Below are positions 1 through 7,086 of a stretch of 64,000 nt of DNA, piece by piece (positions within the stretch are counted from its first letter, which is position 1; each line of letters begins with the position of its first letter). A program made the position numbers and the translations under genes. Where the stretch lies: the NCBI RefSeq assembly GCF_018847375.1, contig NZ_CP072036.1:620001-684000 (forward strand), given 5' to 3'. A model generated the notes under the pieces. That model was not told where the DNA came from. It saw only the letters and a list, made by a program, of their open reading frames with translations, and did not search any database. This DNA comes from Akkermansia massiliensis (GTDB lineage Bacteria > Verrucomicrobiota > Verrucomicrobiia > Verrucomicrobiales > Akkermansiaceae).

Positions 1-440
1 TCATGGGGGATTCCCTGGCGATTCTCGACTCCGTGCTGAAGGAAACCGGAAGAACGCCGGACGACGTCATCCTGGTCGGGCAAAGCCTCGGCTCCGGAGT
101 CGCCACGCAGATAGCCTCCGTCAGGAACGTGAAAAAGCTGGTCCTGCTGGTTCCCTTTGACAGTCTTCTGGAAACCGCCCGCGGCCTCTTCCCCTACCTT
201 CCCGTCAAGCTTCTCCTGCCGGACCACTTCCGGTCGGACCTGGCAGCGCCCAAAGTAGCCTGCCCCGTCAGCATCCTGGCGGCGGGATCGGACGAAGTCA
301 TCCCGCCTGACCACGCCAAACGGCTCCGGGACTGCTTCTCCACGCCGGTCAACTACCAGGAATTCCCCGGCGCCATGCATAACACCATCTGGCTCAGCCC
401 CGGCTTTGACAAGGCGTTCTCCAGGAGCATCAGCTACTGA
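1..440 (+). CDS. Alpha/beta hydrolase, 5' end outside window
   Basis: Frame open from the left edge of the window, giving the last ~145 residues of an alpha/beta-hydrolase-fold protein. The nucleophile elbow GQSLGSG (Ser as nucleophile) lies only ~27 residues into the visible part, whereas it normally sits 80-120 residues in, so the in-frame Met at base 3 is probably internal. The acid residue is likely the Asp in AAGSDEVIP and the catalytic His the one in AMHNTIW, both correctly ordered. This arrangement resembles small serine hydrolases of the BAAT/dienelactone-hydrolase type acting on esters or thioesters; the substrate cannot be told. It converges on tsaE with only 6 bases between the stop codons. 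Confidence 0.75.
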   Translation, partial: MGDSLAILDSVLKETGRTPDDVILVGQSLGSGVATQIASVRNVKKLVLLVPFDSLLETARGLFPYLPVKLLLPDHFRSDLAAPKVACPVSILAAGSDEVIPPDHAKRLRDCFSTPVNYQEFPGAMHNTIWLSPGFDKAFSRSISY

Positions 441-446
441 ACCGCT

Positions 447-896
447 TCATTCCACAGGGGCCAGAGACACCCGGCGCAGGCATTCCCCCTCGTGCTCCAG
501 CAGCAGCCAGGAAGTTCCCTCCGGCAGCGCGTCCGGAAACAGGTTGGCCCATTCCACAATGAGCACCGCGTCCCCGTCCAGATACTCGTCCCAGCCTATG
601 CCGAGCAATTCGGACTCATCCTTCAGCCGGTAAAAATCAAAATGGCACGCCCGCAGGCGCCCGTCCGCATGCTCGTGCACCAGGGAAAACGTCGGGCTGG
701 CCGCCGCATCGGAACTCCCCAGCCCTTCCATAATCCCTTGAGTCAGGTGCGTCTTTCCGGCGCCCAGCTCCCCCACCACGCCCAACACTTCACCGGGCAT
801 TAAAATTTTACCTATTTGCCATCCCAGCTCCCTCATTTCCTCCGGAGAATGAGTTAAAACGGGGCCGTTTTTAAAAATTTTATACCATTCGTTCAT
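447..896 (-). CDS. tsaE: tRNA t6A37 biosynthesis ATPase TsaE
   Basis: 149-residue P-loop protein of the size typical of TsaE. The Walker A motif GELGAGKT lies at residues 42-49, followed by an ASPTF segment and a VEW motif near residue 114, both characteristic of the family. TsaE works with TsaB and TsaD in forming N6-threonylcarbamoyladenosine at position 37 of ANN-decoding tRNAs; its ATPase activity drives turnover of the TsaBD complex. None of its partner genes is in the window. It is divergent from rplU, with ~90 bp between the two starts. Family assignment is secure from motif and length. Confidence 0.93.
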   Translation of the reverse strand: MNEWYKIFKNGPVLTHSPEEMRELGWQIGKILMPGEVLGVVGELGAGKTHLTQGIMEGLGSSDAAASPTFSLVHEHADGRLRACHFDFYRLKDESELLGIGWDEYLDGDAVLIVEWANLFPDALPEGTSWLLLEHEGECLRRVSLAPVE

Positions 897-910
897 TTTT
901 TCATGAAATT

Positions 911-938
911 TTGCTTGTCTAAAAGAAGGTGATATGGT
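911..938 (+). promoter_or_regulatory. Candidate promoter for rplU-rpmA
   Basis: TTGCTT (911-916) and TATGGT (933-938) are separated by 16 bp in the 88-bp gap between the divergent tsaE and rplU genes. Just downstream, CCCGC and GCGGG (about 950-963) could form a small leader hairpin. Both are weak matches, so this is a positional suggestion only. Confidence 0.3.
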
Positions 939-984
939 TTATTGCGGCTCCCGCATCCGCGGGTGAACCTTAACAGTGATAGCA

Positions 985-1302
985 ATGGCATACGCAATTT
1001 TCAAAACAGGTGGCAAGCAGTACCGCGTTCAGGCGGGCGACGTGATCGACGTTGAGTGCATCAATACCCTTGAAGAGGGTGCTGAAGCAAGCTTCGATCA
1101 GGTGCTTATGGTGGAAAATGACGGAAACGTGACCCTCGGCACCCCGACGGTGGCAGGAGCTACGGTCTCCGCCAAGGTCGTCAGCCAGTTCCGCGACAAG
1201 AAGATCATCGCCTTCAAATTCAAGCGCCGCAAGGGCTTCCACAAGAAAAAAGGTTCCCGCCGCGCCATGACGAAGCTGGAAATCACCGGTATCAACGCCT
1301 AA
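985..1302 (+). CDS. rplU: 50S ribosomal protein L21
   Basis: 105-residue L21. The N-terminus MAYAIFKTGGKQYRV and the C-terminal block with FKRRKGFHKKKGSR are family hallmarks; the protein binds 23S rRNA in the large subunit. I chose the ATG at 985 rather than the in-frame GTG at 976 because family members begin at this MxYAIxxTGGKQ sequence. It is followed 28 bp later by rpmA, the usual L21-L27 pair, and the two share one terminator. Confidence 0.97.
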   Translation: MAYAIFKTGGKQYRVQAGDVIDVECINTLEEGAEASFDQVLMVENDGNVTLGTPTVAGATVSAKVVSQFRDKKIIAFKFKRRKGFHKKKGSRRAMTKLEITGINA

Positions 1303-1330
1303 TTTCAACCCTTAATTTTATCCTAATCTT

Positions 1331-1594
1331 ATGGCTCACAAGAAAGGTCAAGGTTCTGTCAAGAACGGTCGCGACTCCCGCAGCAAGCGCCTCGGCGTTA
1401 AAAAATTCGGCGGGCAGGAAGTGATCGCGGGCAACATCATCATCCGCCAGCGCGGCACCAAGTGGCACCCCGGCAAGGGCGTGGGCATGGGCCGTGACTA
1501 CACCATTTTCTCCCTCGTGGACGGCCGCGTGTTCTTTGACCGCGAAGGCCGCCGCGTCAATGTGGCCCCGGAAAGCTCCGAGGCTGCCAACTAA
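1331..1594 (+). CDS. rpmA: 50S ribosomal protein L27
   Basis: 87-residue L27. It begins [16 protein letters not shown], which corresponds to the family's flexible N-terminal tail reaching the peptidyl-transferase centre, with no cleavable N-terminal extension of the Firmicutes type. The internal block with [19 protein letters not shown] is diagnostic. Second gene of the rplU-rpmA unit, ending 26 bp before a strong intrinsic terminator. A GTPase obg often follows this pair in other bacteria; it is not here. Confidence 0.97.
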   Translation: MAHKKGQGSVKNGRDSRSKRLGVKKFGGQEVIAGNIIIRQRGTKWHPGKGVGMGRDYTIFSLVDGRVFFDREGRRVNVAPESSEAAN

Positions 1595-1620
1595 ATTACA
1601 GATAACTCTATCTCCCTGCA

Positions 1621-1656
1621 GGGGCGGCCATCCACAGGGATGACCGCCCCTTTTTT
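1621..1656 (+). terminator. Rho-independent terminator of rplU-rpmA
   Basis: GGGGCGG (1621-1627) pairs with CCGCCCC (1644-1650), continued inward by CATCC/GGATG around an ACAG-type loop with one mismatch, and followed directly by a run of six T. It separates the ribosomal protein pair from the Fur-suf unit. Confidence 0.92.
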
Positions 1657-1686
1657 ACCCCTCCCCGCGCCCGAATAAATAACAGG

Positions 1687-1707
1687 AATTGTTCTTGCAA
1701 AACAATT
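1687..1707. promoter_or_regulatory. Inverted repeat, candidate operator of the Fur-suf unit
   Basis: Perfect 7-7-7 inverted repeat AATTGTT-N7-AACAATT located 42-62 bp upstream of the Fur-family gene. Its right half overlaps a TTGACC hexamer (1706-1711) that could be a -35 element. The position suggests autoregulation by the downstream repressor, but its arms do not match the canonical Fur or PerR box. Confidence 0.45.
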
Positions 1708-1748
1708 GACCCTCCCCCACTATCCACGCAGAGCATGAAAAATAAGAT

Positions 1749-2189
1749 ATGAATCCCAAAACAGATTCCAAACAAGCCGCCCGCACCGCCTCTACCCTCC
1801 CGGTTATTTCCGGTTTGAGACTCACCAAGCAGCGACAGGAAGTCTACCAGGTTCTCCTGGAACAGAGAGACCATCCCACCGCGAATGAAGTTTACCAGCG
1901 GGTGCGCAAAAAGCTCCCCAGCATCTCCCTGGCCACCGTTTACAACTGCCTGGAAGCCCTGGTGAATCACGGCCTGGTCAATCAGGTCAACTTTGAACGC
2001 AGCTCTTCCCGCTTCTGTCCCAATCTCGTTGATCATGGGCACTTCCAGGACACCCGGACCGGCTGCATTTACGACATCACCATCAAGGAGGGCGTGGATC
2101 TGAAGGAATTCATCAACCTGCCCGACGACGTGTGCATAGAAGAAGCCCAGATCACCCTCAGGGGCTCCATCATCACGCCGCAGGGCTAA
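1749..2189 (+). CDS. Fur-family transcriptional regulator next to suf genes
   Basis: 146 residues. A winged-helix domain at roughly residues 20-90 contains the Fur-family segments LRLTKQRQEVY, HPTANEVYQRVRKKLPSISLATVYN and LEALVNHGLV. The dimerisation half is atypical: where Fur and PerR carry an HHDH-type block and CxxC structural zinc motifs, this protein has DHGHFQD followed by a single TGC. It therefore probably binds metal or another ligand differently, or has lost one site. It precedes sufC by 15 bp and is likely co-transcribed, so its likely job is controlling Fe-S cluster assembly in response to iron, oxidants or cluster status; this role is inferred from context. Confidence 0.85.
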   Translation: MNPKTDSKQAARTASTLPVISGLRLTKQRQEVYQVLLEQRDHPTANEVYQRVRKKLPSISLATVYNCLEALVNHGLVNQVNFERSSSRFCPNLVDHGHFQDTRTGCIYDITIKEGVDLKEFINLPDDVCIEEAQITLRGSIITPQG

Positions 2190-2204
2190 ATCCCTTTCAT
2201 CATC

Positions 2205-2963
2205 ATGAGTCTGGTCATTAAAAATTTGCACGCCAAAGTGCAAGGCACGGAAATACTTAAAGGCATCAATCTTGAAATTCCCAAGGGAGAAGTGCACGCG
2301 ATCATGGGACCCAACGGTTCCGGAAAAAGCACCCTCTCCAAAGTCCTCTGCGGCCACCCGGACTATGAGGTGACGGAAGGGGAAGTCTGGCTGGACGGAC
2401 AGAACCTGCTGGACATGAGCATTGACGAGCGCAGCCGCGCGGGCCTCTTCCTGGCGTTCCAGTATCCCATGGAAGTTCCCGGCGTGTCCAACGCCAACTT
2501 CCTGCGCGCCGCCATGCAGGCCCGCATGCCCCAGGGGGAGGAACTGGATGCGGTTACCTTCTACAAGACGCTGTATGCAAAAATGGACCAGCTCGGCATG
2601 TCCCGCAAATTCACCGCCCGCGCCGTCAACGAAGGCTTTTCCGGCGGTGAAAAGAAGCGCAATGAAGTGCTGCAGATGCTTCTTCTGGATCCCCTTTACG
2701 CCATTCTGGACGAAACGGACTCCGGCCTGGACATAGACGCCCTCCGCATCGTTTCGGAAGGAGTCAACTCCATGCGCTCCCCCTTCCGCAGCTTCCTCGT
2801 CATCACCCACTACAAGCGCCTGCTGGATTACATCAAGCCGGACGTGGTTCACGTGCTGGCCGACGGACGGATTGTCCGTACCGGCGGCGGAGAGCTGGTG
2901 GACGAACTGGAAAGCAGGGGATATGAATTCCTGAAAGAGGCGGAAGGAGCGGAAAAGGCGTAA
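2205..2963 (+). CDS. sufC: Fe-S cluster assembly ATPase SufC
   Basis: 252-residue ABC-type ATPase. Walker [10 protein letters not shown] is centred on Lys41, the ABC signature is [10 protein letters not shown], Walker B is [10 protein letters not shown] and the switch His is in VITHYKR. The SufC-specific [13 protein letters not shown] wording separates it from transport ATPases. SufC binds SufB and SufD to form the cytosolic SufBC2D scaffold, where ATP hydrolysis helps assemble Fe-S clusters. It sits between the Fur-family regulator (15 bp) and sufB (23 bp), consistent with one transcript. The cysteine desulfurase SufS and its partner SufE/SufU are not in this window. Confidence 0.96.
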   Translation: MSLVIKNLHAKVQGTEILKGINLEIPKGEVHAIMGPNGSGKSTLSKVLCGHPDYEVTEGEVWLDGQNLLDMSIDERSRAGLFLAFQYPMEVPGVSNANFLRAAMQARMPQGEELDAVTFYKTLYAKMDQLGMSRKFTARAVNEGFSGGEKKRNEVLQMLLLDPLYAILDETDSGLDIDALRIVSEGVNSMRSPFRSFLVITHYKRLLDYIKPDVVHVLADGRIVRTGGGELVDELESRGYEFLKEAEGAEKA

Positions 2964-2986
2964 CGCCGCCAATCCGGCAGTCAATC

Positions 2987-4423
2987 ATGAGCGACACACC
3001 TGACATGTCAGAGGACGGGAACAAACAGAACCTGTTTGACTTCGACCGGAGCAAGGGGAACTTCTCCTTCCCGGAACGCCATAAATTCAACGCCGGCTAC
3101 GGCCTGACGGAGGCCACCATCGACTACATCTGCGACGTCAAGGACGATCCGGAATGGGTGCGCCAGTTCCGCAAAAATGCGCTTGCCGTCTTTGAAAGCA
3201 AGCCCATGCCCACCCACTGGGCGTCCCCGGACATTGAAAAAATAGACTTCTCCCAGATCCGCTACTATCTTTCCGACGGCGAACGGCCCAAGCGAAGCTG
3301 GGACGACGTGCCGGAAGACGTAAAGCGCACCTTTGAACGCCTGGGCGTCCCTGAACAGGAACGCCAGTTCCTGGCGGGCGTGGAAGCCCAGTATGACTCC
3401 GAGTCCGCCTACTCCAACATGAAGGAGGAACTCCGCAGCCAGGGCGTCATCTTCGTCAACTCCACGGAAGGCCTGAAATACCATGAAGACGTCTTCCGCC
3501 CCTGGTTCGGCAAAGTCATCCCCACGGGAGACAACAAATTCTCCGCCCTGAACAGCGCGGTATTTTCCGGCGGTTCCTTCATTTACGTGCCCAAGGGCGT
3601 GAAGCTCAAGCACCCGCTCCAGGCGTACTTCCGCATCAATTCGGAAAACTTCGGGCAGTTTGAACGCACCCTCATCATTGCAGATGAAGGGGCGGAGCTC
3701 ATGTACATGGAAGGGTGCACGGCCCCCCAGTTTGAAACCACCACCCTCCACTCCGCCGTCGTGGAGCTGGTGGCCCTCAAAGGAGCGAAAATCCAGTACG
3801 TCACTGTGCAGAACTGGTCCTCCAACGTCTTCAACATGGTCACCAAGCGCGGACTGGCCATGGAAGACGCGGAAATCCGCTGGATAGACTGCAACATAGG
3901 CTCCGGACTCACCATGAAATACCCGGCTGTGGTGCTCAAGGGCAGGCGTGCACGCGGGGAAGTCATCTCCATCGCCCTGGCGAATACGGGCCAGCATCAG
4001 GACACGGGTGCCAAAATGATCCACGCGGCGGACGACACCACGTCCAACATCGTTTCCAAATCCATCAGCATCGGTGAAGGGCGCGCCAGCTACCGGGGCC
4101 AGGTGGTCATGGGCAAAGGCCTCAAGGGCTGCAAGAACAACACGGAATGCGACGCCCTCCTGCTGGCGGCCAACAGCCGCACGGACACCTACCCCGCCAT
4201 CACGGTGAAGGGGGACAGGAACACGGTGCAGCATGAAGCTTCCGTCTCCCAGGTCTCTGAAGAAATGCTCTTTTACATGCAGCAGCGGGGCATCCCGAAG
4301 GCGGCGGCCATGTCCCTGGCCGTCAACGGATTCATTAACGACCTCGTTCAGGAATTCCCCATGGAATATTCCGTGGAACTGCGCAGGCTCATTGACCTGG
4401 AAATGGAAGACAGCATCGGATAA
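2987..4423 (+). CDS. sufB: Fe-S cluster scaffold protein SufB
   Basis: 478 residues, the normal SufB length. Recognisable SufB blocks include [19 protein letters not shown] near the N-terminus, [13 protein letters not shown] in the middle, EGCTAP, and the conserved C-terminal region with [13 protein letters not shown] and [20 protein letters not shown]. SufB forms the beta-helix scaffold with SufD and receives sulfur for nascent clusters; the conserved Cys in the NNTEC segment is the family's proposed cluster/sulfur site. Third gene of the suf unit, 8-11 bp before sufD. Confidence 0.96.
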   Translation: MSDTPDMSEDGNKQNLFDFDRSKGNFSFPERHKFNAGYGLTEATIDYICDVKDDPEWVRQFRKNALAVFESKPMPTHWASPDIEKIDFSQIRYYLSDGERPKRSWDDVPEDVKRTFERLGVPEQERQFLAGVEAQYDSESAYSNMKEELRSQGVIFVNSTEGLKYHEDVFRPWFGKVIPTGDNKFSALNSAVFSGGSFIYVPKGVKLKHPLQAYFRINSENFGQFERTLIIADEGAELMYMEGCTAPQFETTTLHSAVVELVALKGAKIQYVTVQNWSSNVFNMVTKRGLAMEDAEIRWIDCNIGSGLTMKYPAVVLKGRRARGEVISIALANTGQHQDTGAKMIHAADDTTSNIVSKSISIGEGRASYRGQVVMGKGLKGCKNNTECDALLLAANSRTDTYPAITVKGDRNTVQHEASVSQVSEEMLFYMQQRGIPKAAAMSLAVNGFINDLVQEFPMEYSVELRRLIDLEMEDSIG

Positions 4424-4434
4424 GGAGGGAAATG

Positions 4435-5688
4435 ATGAACCACTTGCTCAACGAAGAACAATTCCCCGCAGGCTTCCTTCCCGCATGGTTTGAAGCCAGG
4501 CACCGCCAGGCCCTGGAACAGGCGGGCCAGCTTCCGGAACCCTCCCGCCGCATGGAATCCTGGCGTTTCGGAACTCCCGGCAACGAATCCCTGGAAAACT
4601 TTGAAGCCGCCCCTCCCGTGGCACCGGAAGCCCTGGCCTCCATCATCAGGGAGCATGCCTCCATGCCAGACGCCATCCGCATCGTTTACGCCAACGGCCT
4701 CCCCGTCTCCATCCCGGAAGAACTGCCGGAAGGCCTCGCCGTGATGGATCTGGAAGACTTTGTGCTCCAATACCCGGACGCGGCCCGGAAACACCTGGAA
4801 ACAGCGCCGGAAACGCTCGGTTCCGAAAAACTGGCCGCCCTGAACACGGCTCTCCAGCACAACGGTCTGGTCATCATGGCGGACCGGGAAATCTCCTGCC
4901 CCCTGGAAATCTTCCACTTCATCTCCGGGGACAACGTGGCCGTCTTCCCCGCCACGCTGGTCATTGCGGAGACCGGAAGCCGCCTGCACATCCTGGAACA
5001 CCACGTCAGCGCGGACCACGGCAGCCAATTCTGCGGAGCGCTCCAGCAGCACCATCTTTCCTCCGCTTCCTCCGTCAAATACGCTTTGGTCCAGGAGCTC
5101 AACAGCCGTTCCCGGGCCGTGGAGCTCTGCCACATTATGGCGGACGATTCCGCGGAAATGGAGCACCTCGTCAGCCATCCCGGCGCGGCATGGGCCAGGC
5201 AGGAGACGGTCTGCCTCCTGAACGGAGACAGCGCCAACGTACGCCTGCTTTCCGCCAGCCACCTGAAGGAAAACAAGGAGCTGGACCAGAGAACCTACCA
5301 AAAGCACCTCTATCGCGGAGCCTCCAGCAACCTGCTTTACGTCAATGTGCTGGATGACGAGGCCAGCAGCATTTTCAGCGGCATGATCCTGGTGGCGGAA
5401 GGTGCTCACGATACCAGCGCCTACCAGAGCAACCGCAACCTCATCCTCAGCCCCCGGGCGGAAGCAAACTCCATTCCCGGCCTGGAAATCCTGGCGGACA
5501 GGGTGCAGTGCTCGCACGGTTCCGCCACCTCCTCCATCTCTCCGGAAGAAATCTTCTACCTGCTTTCACGCGGCATTCCGGAGCACACGGCGCGCAGGAT
5601 GATCGCCCAGGGCTTTCTGAAACATGCGCTGGACCAATTCAGTGATGAAACCCTCCGCGCCGCTGTAGAGGAAATCGTCCTCTCCTGA
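4435..5688 (+). CDS. sufD: Fe-S cluster assembly protein SufD
   Basis: 417-residue SufD. The C-terminal beta-helix core is clear (SNRNLILSPRAEANSIPGLEI, then VQCSHGSATSSISPEEIFYLLSRGI), containing the His and Glu positions conserved in SufB/SufD interfaces. Two ATGs stand in tandem; I took the second (4435) because it lies ~6 bp from the AAGGAGGG Shine-Dalgarno, the clearest one in this region, while the first is only 3 bp from it. The N-terminal half is divergent, as is common for SufD. Last gene of the suf unit; I see no convincing terminator after it. Confidence 0.93.
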   Translation: MNHLLNEEQFPAGFLPAWFEARHRQALEQAGQLPEPSRRMESWRFGTPGNESLENFEAAPPVAPEALASIIREHASMPDAIRIVYANGLPVSIPEELPEGLAVMDLEDFVLQYPDAARKHLETAPETLGSEKLAALNTALQHNGLVIMADREISCPLEIFHFISGDNVAVFPATLVIAETGSRLHILEHHVSADHGSQFCGALQQHHLSSASSVKYALVQELNSRSRAVELCHIMADDSAEMEHLVSHPGAAWARQETVCLLNGDSANVRLLSASHLKENKELDQRTYQKHLYRGASSNLLYVNVLDDEASSIFSGMILVAEGAHDTSAYQSNRNLILSPRAEANSIPGLEILADRVQCSHGSATSSISPEEIFYLLSRGIPEHTARRMIAQGFLKHALDQFSDETLRAAVEEIVLS

Positions 5689-5865
5689 ACCGTTCTTCAT
5701 CCGGGGGAAACCGTGTCCCTTTCCTTTTCCTTCGCCTGCGGAGGGAAAACGGAGAAAAATGCGGCTTGCCCTTTCCTCCTCCTTTCGCTTCCTTGATAAA
5801 AGCCTCCGGAATGAAGCACGGTTTTAATTGCCGAGAGGCATTCTCCCGGAGAAACGGTCCCGCGA

Positions 5866-5892
5866 TTGACAGGGACCATCTTCATTCATAAT
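5866..5892 (+). promoter_or_regulatory. Candidate fixed promoter outside the inverted-repeat segment
   Basis: A consensus TTGACA (5866-5871) is followed by CATAAT (5887-5892), with a short 15-bp spacer, ending 11 bp before the left inverted repeat of the next feature. It points towards the glycosyltransferase at 6124. If active it would give orientation-independent transcription through the segment. The rest of 5689-5865 holds no gene I can support. Confidence 0.35.
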
Positions 5893-5903
5893 GGAAAAAC
5901 CAG

Positions 5904-6083
5904 CGGATTGCGAATCCGGCCAAAAGAACGGCGGTTGATGCAAACCTGAAATCTTTTGCAAGGCAGAATTTTATCAGGAATCCACACCTTCAAATTAAAG
6001 AAAAATTTCTTTTCCAACAACCGGTCTTTTCTATTAACTAATTCGGTTTCAGAAAAACATGTTGACTTCGAATTCGCAATCCG
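5904..6083. promoter_or_regulatory. Putative invertible promoter segment A
   Basis: 180-bp AT-rich segment bounded by inverted repeats: left arm CGGATTGCGAATCCG (5904-5918) and right arm CGAATTCGCAATCCG (6069-6083), which match as reverse complements at 14 of 15 positions. Each arm is itself a near palindrome CGGATT-N3-AATCCG, and the central N3 (GCG left, CGC right) gives it polarity. TTGACT (6062-6067) lies one base inside the right arm, and TAATCT (6084-6089) follows the arm, so a promoter with a 16-bp spacer straddles the repeat and points at the glycosyltransferase 28 nt or so beyond the predicted start of transcription. Inversion would remove the -35. The as-given orientation is the predicted ON state. 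Same architecture at 44539 and 55955. Confidence 0.65.
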
Positions 6084-6123
6084 TAATCTCTGGCAAGATA
6101 CTCAATTTTCAAAAGGTCATCAC

Positions 6124-7086
6124 ATGATTTCCATCGCCATCATTATCCCCGCCTACAATGAAGAATTGACCATTCGGGAAGTGATGCAAGATTTTCATTC
6201 CCACTGCCCGGAAGCGGCCATTTATGTAGTTGATAATAATTCTTCCGATAAAACTGCGGAAATAGCCAGGAAAACTTATGAAGAATTAGGCTGTTCCGGC
6301 ACGCTGCTTCAAGAAAAACGGAAGGGTAAGGCCATGGCCATTAAAAAGGCGTTCCGGGAAATAGATGCGGACGTTTACGTAATGGTGGATGCAGACCTGA
6401 CCTATCCCGCCGCCGACCTCCCCCGCCTGCTGGAACCGGTTCTCCAGGGAGATGCGGACATGGTATGCGGAGACCGCCATGACGCCGGCATTTACAGCCG
6501 GGAAAACAAGCGCCCCATGCATAATACGGGAAACAAGGCCGTCCGCATGCTCATCAACAAACTGTTCCAGGGCAACCTGCATGACATCCTGACGGGCTAC
6601 CGCGTCTTTTCCAAGCGGTTCGTCAAAAACTTCCCCATTCTCTCCACGGGCTTTGAACTGGAAACGGAAATCAGCATCCACGCCCTGGACAACGGCTATT
6701 CCGTCGTGGAAATCCCCACTAATTACATGGACCGCCCGGAAGGCTCCGTATCCAAGCTCTCTACCGTATCTGACGGGGTGAAGGTCATCAAAACCATCTT
6801 CGCCGTCCTGATGAACCACCGCCCCCTGTTCTTCTTCTCCATCATCAGCGCGGTTCTGCTCATCCTCGCCATTCTGGCCGGCATCCCTGCCGTTCTGGAC
6901 TACTTCCGGTACGACTATGTCTTCCACCTTCCGCTGGCCGTCCTGTCCATGGGCCTTTTCACCGTATCGGCCCTCGCGCTGACCATCGCCTTCATACTTC
7001 ACGGCCTCCGGTCCGCCCAGCGGTACGACCATGTCCTCTCCCTCATGCATTGGGAGGAACGCAATCTTAAGCATGAAAAACACTGA
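6124..7086 (+). CDS. Family 2 glycosyltransferase, DPM1/undecaprenyl-phosphate type
   Basis: 320 residues. The start is placed at the ATG opening MISIAIIIPAYNEE, since this is where GT2 domains begin; an upstream in-frame Met would give 56 extra residues running through the inverted-repeat segment. A GT-A fold occupies residues ~1-220 with DNNSSDKT, the DxD-type VDADLTYP, and GDRHDAGIYSRENK; two hydrophobic helices follow (~233-255 and ~265-290). This is the layout of dolichol/undecaprenyl-phosphate sugar synthases, which charge the lipid carrier on the cytoplasmic face. It overlaps the next gene by 14 bp, so the two are probably a functional pair that supplies and uses a lipid-linked sugar. 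Confidence 0.85.
   Translation: MISIAIIIPAYNEELTIREVMQDFHSHCPEAAIYVVDNNSSDKTAEIARKTYEELGCSGTLLQEKRKGKAMAIKKAFREIDADVYVMVDADLTYPAADLPRLLEPVLQGDADMVCGDRHDAGIYSRENKRPMHNTGNKAVRMLINKLFQGNLHDILTGYRVFSKRFVKNFPILSTGFELETEISIHALDNGYSVVEIPTNYMDRPEGSVSKLSTVSDGVKVIKTIFAVLMNHRPLFFFSIISAVLLILAILAGIPAVLDYFRYDYVFHLPLAVLSMGLFTVSALALTIAFILHGLRSAQRYDHVLSLMHWEERNLKHEKH

Noticed and set aside
5697..5885. Small minus-strand open frame after sufD
   Set aside because: No ribosome site, no recognisable product, and composition of non-coding DNA.
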